From Brucellaceae bacterium (GTDB taxonomy: Bacteria; Pseudomonadota; Alphaproteobacteria; Rhizobiales; Rhizobiaceae), in the NCBI GenBank assembly GCA_020637775.1, contig JACKJV010000013.1, positions 1-64,000 on the forward strand: a DNA stretch of 64,000 nucleotides. Reading direction: 5' to 3'. The notes beneath the pieces were generated by a model. That model was given only the letters and a program-made list of their open reading frames with translations, was not told where the DNA came from and did no database searches. The stretch's first letter is position 1; each line of letters begins with the position of its first letter. Shown piece after piece: positions 57,574-64,000 of this stretch. The translations under genes were made by a program, and so were the position numbers.

Positions 57574-58341
57574 ATGAGCGAGACACAGACACTCCCGGAT
57601 GCCAAGGCCGGATGGTTTACAAGGCTTGCCAACCCGACCCGCTTCATCGGGCTGGCCGATGTGCTGATCCCGTGGCTGCTCGGCATTGCCGGCGTGCTGC
57701 TGGCGGTGGGACTGTGGATGTCGTTCACGGCGCCGGAGGATTACCAGCAGGGCATTACCGTGCAGATCATGTATATCCATGTGCCTTTCGCATGGCTTTC
57801 CATGATGTGCTACACGGTCATGTCGCTCTCCTCGGTCGGTACCCTGGTCTGGCGGCATCCGCTGGCCGACGTGTCCGCCAAGGCCGCCGCGCCCATCGGC
57901 GCGGCCTTCACCTTTCTCGCCCTGTTCACCGGTTCGGTCTGGGGCAAGCCGATGTGGGGCACCTGGTGGGTCTGGGATGCACGGCTGACGTCGGTGTTCA
58001 TCCTGTTCCTGATGTATCTGGGCGTCATCGCGCTGACCCGCGCCATGGACGATCCGGCCAAGGCGGCCCGCGCGGCCGCCATCGTCACGCTGGTCGGGTT
58101 CATCAACATTCCCATCATCAAGTTTTCCGTCGACTGGTGGAACACGCTGCACCAGCCCGCTGCTGTCTTCCGGATGGACGGACCGACCATCGATCCCTCC
58201 ATGCTGTGGCCGCTGATGGTGATGGCGCTTGCCTTCACCGTGCTGTTCTTCGGCCTGCACATGATGGCGATGCGGACCGAAATCTGGCGCCGCCGGGTCA
58301 TCGCCATGCGCCGCATGGCCGCGCGCCGGGCCGACGCTTGA
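57574..58341 (+). CDS. ccmC: Heme exporter protein CcmC
   Basis: The heme-handling membrane protein that delivers heme to CcmE. 255 residues from the chosen start, with six helices. The tryptophan-rich WGTWWVWDARLTS (WGxxWxWD motif) and the conserved histidines in YIHVPFAWLSMM and WWNTLHQP define it. A start at 57547 (MHQSLYVNG) would add nine residues; neither has a strong ribosome site. It is followed by the tiny ccmD. Confidence 0.93.
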   Translation: MSETQTLPDAKAGWFTRLANPTRFIGLADVLIPWLLGIAGVLLAVGLWMSFTAPEDYQQGITVQIMYIHVPFAWLSMMCYTVMSLSSVGTLVWRHPLADVSAKAAAPIGAAFTFLALFTGSVWGKPMWGTWWVWDARLTSVFILFLMYLGVIALTRAMDDPAKAARAAAIVTLVGFINIPIIKFSVDWWNTLHQPAAVFRMDGPTIDPSMLWPLMVMALAFTVLFFGLHMMAMRTEIWRRRVIAMRRMAARRADA

Positions 58342-58354
58342 GGAACCGACCGTC

Positions 58355-58510
58355 ATGAGCCACGCGGCCTATGTCCTTGCAGCCTATGCCATGTCCGTCC
58401 TCGTGCTGGGCGGGCTCGGCCTGTGGATCATCGCCGACATGCGGGCACGCCGGCGTGAACTGTCGGAACTGGAAGCGCGTGGCGTTCGCCGCCGCTCCGA
58501 CAAGGGTTGA
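58355..58510 (+). CDS. ccmD: Heme exporter protein CcmD
   Basis: 51 residues: MSHAAYVLAAYAMSVLVLGG begins with the CcmD pattern (a short periplasmic HAAYVxxAY stretch leading into one helix) and ends with a basic cytoplasmic tail (RARRRELSELEARG). CcmD stabilises CcmC-CcmE contacts in the release complex. It starts 13 bases after the ccmC stop and ends seven bases before ccmG. Its small size means automated callers may miss it. Confidence 0.85.
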   Translation: MSHAAYVLAAYAMSVLVLGGLGLWIIADMRARRRELSELEARGVRRRSDKG

Positions 58511-58517
58511 GGCACCG

Positions 58518-59102
58518 ATGAGCGAGCAAGGCGAAGCGCGTGACAGCGGCACAAGGCCGCGCCGCTGGGTTTTCATCCTGCCGCTGGTGCTGTTCGTGGC
58601 GCTCTCCGGCGTCTTCCTCATGCAGCTTCTTTCCGGCAAGGATGCGTCCATCGTGCCCTCCGTGCTGATCGGCACGAAGGCACCCGAAACCGACCTGCCG
58701 CCACTGGAAGGCGTGGGTCTGCCCGGATTTTCGACCGAGGTGCTGAAGGGGCGGGTTTCGCTGGTCAATGTCTGGGCGTCGTGGTGCGTACCCTGCCGGC
58801 AGGAACACCCGCTGCTGATGGACCTGGCGAAGGATGGCCGGTTCGAGATCGTCGGGCTGAACTACAAGGACAAGCCGGGGCAGGCACGCGCCTTCCTGGC
58901 CGATCTCGGCAATCCCTTCACGCGGCTGGGCGTCGACCAGACGGGGCGCGCGGCCATCAACTGGGGTGTCTATGGCGTGCCGGAGACCTATCTGGTGGGC
59001 AAGGACGGCACGATCCTGTGGAAGCAGACCGGCCCGTTCACACCCGACAGCGTTCGCAGCCGGCTGATGCCGGAAATCGAGAAGGCGCTGGCGGCGGACT
59101 GA
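58518..59102 (+). CDS. ccmG: Thiol:disulfide interchange protein CcmG/DsbE
   Basis: A 194-residue membrane-anchored periplasmic thioredoxin that keeps apocytochrome c cysteines reduced for heme attachment. One N-terminal helix (WVFILPLVLFVALSGVFLM), then VNVWASWCVPCRQEHPLL with the CVPC active site, GLNYKDKPGQARAFL and GVYGVPETYLVG (cis-proline). The ATG at 58518 follows GAGGCACCG. It closes the ccm run; ccmE, ccmF and ccmH must lie elsewhere. Confidence 0.92.
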   Translation: MSEQGEARDSGTRPRRWVFILPLVLFVALSGVFLMQLLSGKDASIVPSVLIGTKAPETDLPPLEGVGLPGFSTEVLKGRVSLVNVWASWCVPCRQEHPLLMDLAKDGRFEIVGLNYKDKPGQARAFLADLGNPFTRLGVDQTGRAAINWGVYGVPETYLVGKDGTILWKQTGPFTPDSVRSRLMPEIEKALAAD

Positions 59103-59153
59103 TTTTTCTCCGGTTCGGCTTCCAAAATTTCCGTTCCGGCCTAAGTTGGCCGA

Positions 59154-59696
59154 ATGAACGGCGAGCTTCCCATTTCCTTTCGCAAGCTGGTGCCCGATGG
59201 CGACAGCGTGGAACGCAATATCTGCGGCCATTGCGGGTTCGTGGATTACCAGAACCCGAAGATCGTCGTGGGCGCGGTGGTGCGCCATGAGGGGCGGATC
59301 CTGATGTGCCGGCGGGCCATCGAACCGCGTTCGGGCTTCTGGACCATTCCGGCCGGTTACATGGAACTGGGGGAGACGCCGGAAGCCGGTGCGGCGCGCG
59401 AAGCGATGGAAGAAGCCTGCGCCACGATCCGGATCGAAAGCCTGCTGGCCATCTATTCGGTGCCGCGCATCAGCCAGGTACAGCTCATCTATCGTGCCAC
59501 CCTTGCCGATCCGTCCATCGCGGCTGGGCCGGAGAGCACAGCGGTCGGACTCTATGGCTGGGACGAGATACCCCATGACGAGATCGCCTTTCCCACGGTG
59601 CACTGGATGCTGGCCGCCGAAAAGGCCGTTCAGGAGGGCAAGGGCGGTGCGCCGTTCACCAATCCACCCGGCGAGAGCGCCAATCTGAGACGCTGA
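59154..59696 (+). CDS. NUDIX hydrolase with N-terminal zinc ribbon
   Basis: 180 residues. A CxxC pair in NICGHCGFVDYQNPKIVVGAV forms the small zinc-ribbon start seen in NudC-like and ADP-ribose type NUDIX proteins; the Nudix box follows as GYMELGETPEAGAAREAMEEA (GX5EX7REUXEEXGU pattern, with Ala in place of the last Gly-containing residue). Substrates of such enzymes are nucleoside diphosphate derivatives. It is 51 bases after ccmG and may be read from the same transcript. Confidence 0.85.
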   Translation: MNGELPISFRKLVPDGDSVERNICGHCGFVDYQNPKIVVGAVVRHEGRILMCRRAIEPRSGFWTIPAGYMELGETPEAGAAREAMEEACATIRIESLLAIYSVPRISQVQLIYRATLADPSIAAGPESTAVGLYGWDEIPHDEIAFPTVHWMLAAEKAVQEGKGGAPFTNPPGESANLRR

Positions 59697-59871
59697 TTGC
59701 CGTGCCAAGGCGGCACAGCACGCGCGGACCGTGTTTCCAAATTGCAAAGCAAGTTCGCAATTGGAGACGCAGTTCTCCTGCCGGCGGCGTTTTTCCGTGG
59801 CATGCTGCTTGCTTCACATCTCCTGAAGGGTCAGGTTGACATTTCGTTAACCATAAATTCGGGAAACGGGC

Positions 59872-60315
59872 ATGGTATCGGGGCAGACAAGGATGGTGGG
59901 CCTGCTGGCAATACTGGCGGCCGGACTGATTGCGACAGAGGCGGCGGCCGGTTCCGGCACGGTCGAATTTTCCGGCCGGGTGCCCGAGCGCGGACGTGCC
60001 GCGCTGACGGTCGTGGCTGCCAGCCCGGCAAGTCTTTCCGCCGAATCCGGATTGCAGCTTGTCAGCCGCAACACGACGGGCCGGACGATCAGGCGTGTGT
60101 TTTCCGTTTCATCAATGGCCGGAAAGGCCATGGCGGCCGAAATCTGGCCGGATGAAGCGGTCATGCGGCCAGGCGAGATGCGACGGGTGAGCGTGTTCGT
60201 GCCCTTTGGCGATGCCAGCAGCCACCGCTACCGTGTCTGCGTCGGCAGTTTCGATCTTTCCGGCGCTTCGCTCGGCCATGTCTGCACGGTGCATGCGGCA
60301 AGGCGCATCCGATAG
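59872..60315 (+). CDS. Secreted protein of unknown function
   Basis: 147 residues with a signal peptide (MVGLLAILAAGLIATEAAA, cleavage near residue 26). The mature part, about 120 residues, looks all-beta (TVEFSGRVPERGRAALTVV, GDASSHRYRVCVGSFDL) with two cysteines (VCVGS, HVCTV). I do not recognise a family; a pilus- or envelope-associated beta fold is only a guess. It is convergent with ispZ, which ends 21 bases on. Confidence 0.6.
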   Translation: MVSGQTRMVGLLAILAAGLIATEAAAGSGTVEFSGRVPERGRAALTVVAASPASLSAESGLQLVSRNTTGRTIRRVFSVSSMAGKAMAAEIWPDEAVMRPGEMRRVSVFVPFGDASSHRYRVCVGSFDLSGASLGHVCTVHAARRIR

Positions 60316-60336
60316 GAAACAGTGGCGGCGGGACGC

Positions 60337-60990
60337 TCAGCCGCTCTTGCTGCCGGCTTCTTCCAGCGAATGTTTCATGATGAGCGGCATCTGGCTCATG
60401 GTGAAGACGAGCGTGATCGGCATGATGCCCCAGACCTTGAAAGCGACCCAGGTGTCGGTGGAGAACATCCGCCAGACCGCTTCGTTGACCACGGCGAGGA
60501 AGATGAAGAAGAGCCCCCAGCGCAGGGTCAGCTTGCGCCAGCCCTCGGCATCCAGCCGGAAGGCGCTGTCGAAGACATAGCCGAGCAGCGATTTGCCGAA
60601 GACAAGCCCGCCGAGCAGGATCACGCCGAACAGCGTGTTGACGATGGTGGGCTTCATCTTGATGAAGGTCTCGTCATGCAGCCACAGGGTCAGGCCGCCG
60701 AAGACGAAGACGATAACGCCGGAAATCAGCGGCATGATCGGCAGGGTGCGCACCAGCAACCACGATACGCCCAGGGCGATGGCGGTGGCAGCCATGAACA
60801 GGCCGGTGGCGATGAAGAGCGGGCCACCCAGATCCGCCAGGGCCGGAAAGCGCGCCGCCAGCCATTCGCCGCGGGAATTGGCGAAGAAAAACACAACGAG
60901 CGGGCCCAGTTCCAGCGCCAGCTTGAGCAGCGGGTTCATTTCCCTGCGCTTCGGATCGGAGGGATCGCGCTCGAAAACTGGCTCGGACAT
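60337..60990 (-). CDS. ispZ: Inner membrane septation protein A homologue (IspZ/YciB)
   Basis: 217 residues with about six hydrophobic helices. [18 protein letters not shown] at the start, [18 protein letters not shown] and the C-terminal [26 protein letters not shown] are the YciB/IspZ signature. Its loss affects septation and cell-wall-related processes in enterobacteria and Shigella. It is read after ftsY on the same strand, 110 bases downstream, as in most Hyphomicrobiales. Confidence 0.9.
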   Translation of the reverse strand: MSEPVFERDPSDPKRREMNPLLKLALELGPLVVFFFANSRGEWLAARFPALADLGGPLFIATGLFMAATAIALGVSWLLVRTLPIMPLISGVIVFVFGGLTLWLHDETFIKMKPTIVNTLFGVILLGGLVFGKSLLGYVFDSAFRLDAEGWRKLTLRWGLFFIFLAVVNEAVWRMFSTDTWVAFKVWGIMPITLVFTMSQMPLIMKHSLEEAGSKSG

Positions 60991-61100
60991 GGGGGCCTTC
61001 CGGTGGTTTGATACAAGGGTCTGGCGGGCGGGAATGCCCGGTTCCTTCCTTCACCTAGTGGATCGGCGCGGCCTTTGCCAGTGCGACCCTGCAACGGGCG

Positions 61101-62525
<1,425 letters not shown>

Positions 62526-62555
62526 GCCGTTATCCCGCTTCCTGCGCCTGGCGCC

Positions 62556-63836
62556 TCATGCCGCGCCGGCCAGTGCCGGCCGCGTCAGCAGTTTTTCCCC
62601 GTCGTGGCCGGTGATGGCCACCGACACGATGTCGCCCGGCGCGCCTTCGGCGGCCGCCAGGGTGAAATCCTCCGTGCGGCCAATGCCGGGTTTTTCGACA
62701 AGTACGCGCGCGGTGGCGCCGCTGCGCGCCTGCAAATGCGCGGCATAGGCACGGTCACCGGCTTCGCGCAGGCGCGCGGCGCGGGCCTTGCGTATCGTCT
62801 TGTCCACCTGCGGCATGCGTGCGGCCGGTGTGCCCTTGCGCGCGGAGAAGGGAAAGACATGAAGATGCGTGATTCCGCAATCGGCCACCAGGTTCAGCGT
62901 GTTCTCGAACATGGCGTCGGTTTCGGTGGGAAAACCGGCGATCAGGTCGGCGCCGAAGACGATGTCGGGGCGAAGCCGGCGAATCTCCTCGCAGAAGCGT
63001 ATGGAATCATCGCGCAAATGGCGGCGCTTCATGCGCTTGAGGATCATGTCGTCGCCAGCCTGCAGCGAGAGATGCAGGTGCGGCATCAGGCGCGGTTGCG
63101 TGGCGATGGCTTCCAGCAAGGCGTCGTCGGCCTCGATGGAATCGATGGAGGAAAGGCGCAGGCGATCGAGATCGGGCACCTGCGCGAGGATCGTAGCGAC
63201 GAGACGGCCGAGTTTCGGACTGCCGGGAAGGTCGGCGCCCCATGAGGTGAGATCCACGCCGGTCAGGACGACCTCGCGATAGCCGTTGCCGACCAGGCGC
63301 CTGACCTGTTCCACCACGCTGCCTGCGGGCACGGACCGCGAATGGCCACGGCCATAGGGGATGATGCAGAAGGTGCAGCGATGGTCGCAGCCGTTCTGGA
63401 CCTGCACGAAGGCGCGGGCGCGGCCCTCGATGGCGTCGACCATGTGGGACGCCGTCTCGCGCACCTCGAAAATGTCGTTGACGCGCACCTTCTCGAAATC
63501 GTTGATGCCGAACTCCGGCAGGGCGCGGTAGCTTTGCGCCTTCAGCTTGTCGTCATTGCCGATGACGAGGTCGACCTCGCCCATGGCGCCAAAGGTTTCC
63601 GCCTCGGTCTGGGCAGCGCATCCGGTGACGATGATGCGGGCATCCGGATTTTCGCGCCGGGCCTTGCGGATGGTCTGGCGGGCCTGCCGCACGGCCTCCG
63701 CCGTCACGGCGCAGGTGTTGACGACGATGGCGCCGCCTTCGAGCGTGCCGAGACCCGCGGCCTCGGCCTCGCGCTTCATGACCTCCGACTCGTAGGCATT
63801 GAGGCGGCAGCCGAATGTGACGATCTCCACGCCCAT
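62556..63836 (-). CDS. mtaB: tRNA (N(6)-L-threonylcarbamoyladenosine(37)-C(2))-methylthiotransferase MtaB
   Basis: A radical-SAM methylthiotransferase that adds the ms2 group to t6A37. 426 residues. The N-terminal UPF0004 domain has VTFGCRLNAYESEVM and NTCAVTAEA cysteines, and the radical SAM cluster CxxxCxxC is CDHRCTFCIIPYGRGHSRS. HLHLSLQAGDDMILKRMKRRH and a C-terminal TRAM-like domain follow. The ATG at 63836 overlaps the dapF stop (TGATG); the frame stays open to 63905. It belongs to the dapF-mtaB-ftsY-ispZ operon. Confidence 0.93.
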   Translation of the reverse strand: MGVEIVTFGCRLNAYESEVMKREAEAAGLGTLEGGAIVVNTCAVTAEAVRQARQTIRKARRENPDARIIVTGCAAQTEAETFGAMGEVDLVIGNDDKLKAQSYRALPEFGINDFEKVRVNDIFEVRETASHMVDAIEGRARAFVQVQNGCDHRCTFCIIPYGRGHSRSVPAGSVVEQVRRLVGNGYREVVLTGVDLTSWGADLPGSPKLGRLVATILAQVPDLDRLRLSSIDSIEADDALLEAIATQPRLMPHLHLSLQAGDDMILKRMKRRHLRDDSIRFCEEIRRLRPDIVFGADLIAGFPTETDAMFENTLNLVADCGITHLHVFPFSARKGTPAARMPQVDKTIRKARAARLREAGDRAYAAHLQARSGATARVLVEKPGIGRTEDFTLAAAEGAPGDIVSVAITGHDGEKLLTRPALAGAA

Positions 63837-64000
63837 CAGGCCGCGCCCTCCGCATCGCGTTTCCATGCGCCGGTTTCCGGATCCAGCGTCCCGGAAAATT
63901 CCCATTCGGCGGGGCCGGTCATGACAACATGGTTGTCATCGTTCCATTCGATGCCGAGCGGCCCGCCCGGAACGGTGACCGTGACGGCGCGCTCCATGCG
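63836..64000 (-). CDS. dapF: Diaminopimelate epimerase, partial (C-terminal end)
   Basis: The last 54 codons of DapF, entering from the right edge of the window. [25 protein letters not shown] is the usual C-terminal stretch of the epimerase, which converts LL- to meso-diaminopimelate for lysine and peptidoglycan. Its stop overlaps the mtaB start. The catalytic cysteines lie outside the window. Confidence 0.85.
   Translation of the reverse strand, partial: RMERAVTVTVPGGPLGIEWNDDNHVVMTGPAEWEFSGTLDPETGAWKRDAEGAA

Overview
The window looks like the replication-origin region of a Hyphomicrobiales (Rhizobiales) alphaproteobacterial chromosome. Three things point there. The gene order runs maf-ppsR-hemE-hemJ-rho-mnmE-mnmG-rsmG-parA-parB-holA. 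A stretch rich in DnaA boxes lies between ppsR and hemE, where alphaproteobacterial origins sit. GANTC (CcrM-type) sites cluster beside it, and parS sites (TTTCACGTGAAA core) lie near parAB. Other lineage-typical blocks are imuA-imuB-dnaE2 under a GTTC-N7-GTTC SOS box, DUF2794/DUF1223 next to acnA and ccmABCDG, and ispZ-ftsY-mtaB-dapF. The DNA is GC-rich. The genus cannot be fixed from sequence reading alone. There is no rRNA, CRISPR array, transposase, integrase or prophage.

Layout. 0-11.4 kb: origin and segregation block, with heme synthesis genes, Rho, the tRNA wobble-modification genes mnmE/mnmG, rsmG, parAB with four good parS sites, and the clamp-loader delta subunit holA. 11.5-15.5 kb: tRNA-Gly(GCC), prolyl-tRNA editing, a CnoX-like thioredoxin, a LON-domain protein, a Trm112-like protein, and a TetR-GNAT pair. 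15.5-21.4 kb: SOS mutagenesis cassette. 21.5-26.5 kb: metallopeptidase, lone receiver, SH3 protein, and a translationally coupled CoA-lyase/DUF1737/M20 operon divergent from an FAD oxidoreductase. 26.5-32.7 kb: leucine and aspartate-family biosynthesis (leuD, leuB, asd) with RidA, an M23 peptidase and a PAP2 phosphatase. asd is broken by two single-base deletions in this sequence.

32.7-44.6 kb: M3 peptidase, MarR-Bcr/CflA efflux pair, a methyltransferase/hydrolase-like membrane pair, argG, LysE exporter, rlmN, IalB-like protein and an ECF sigma factor. 44.7-50 kb: phhB, thpR, and tesA divergent from an ABC transporter (ybbA-ybbP type). 50-59.7 kb: Bax-inhibitor-1 protein, GNAT, DUF2794, DUF1223, aconitase, cytochrome c maturation genes ccmA-D and ccmG, NUDIX. 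59.9-64 kb: secreted protein, ispZ, ftsY with a 27-copy hexanucleotide repeat, mtaB and the end of dapF.

Most genes are housekeeping. I did not find a clearly new defence or mobile system. The points most worth a second look are the origin architecture, the distribution of parS sites (including a divergent one in front of leuD), the double frameshift in asd, the ftsY repeat, and two compact coupled operons of unassigned function (24.1-25.2 kb and 36.6-38.4 kb).
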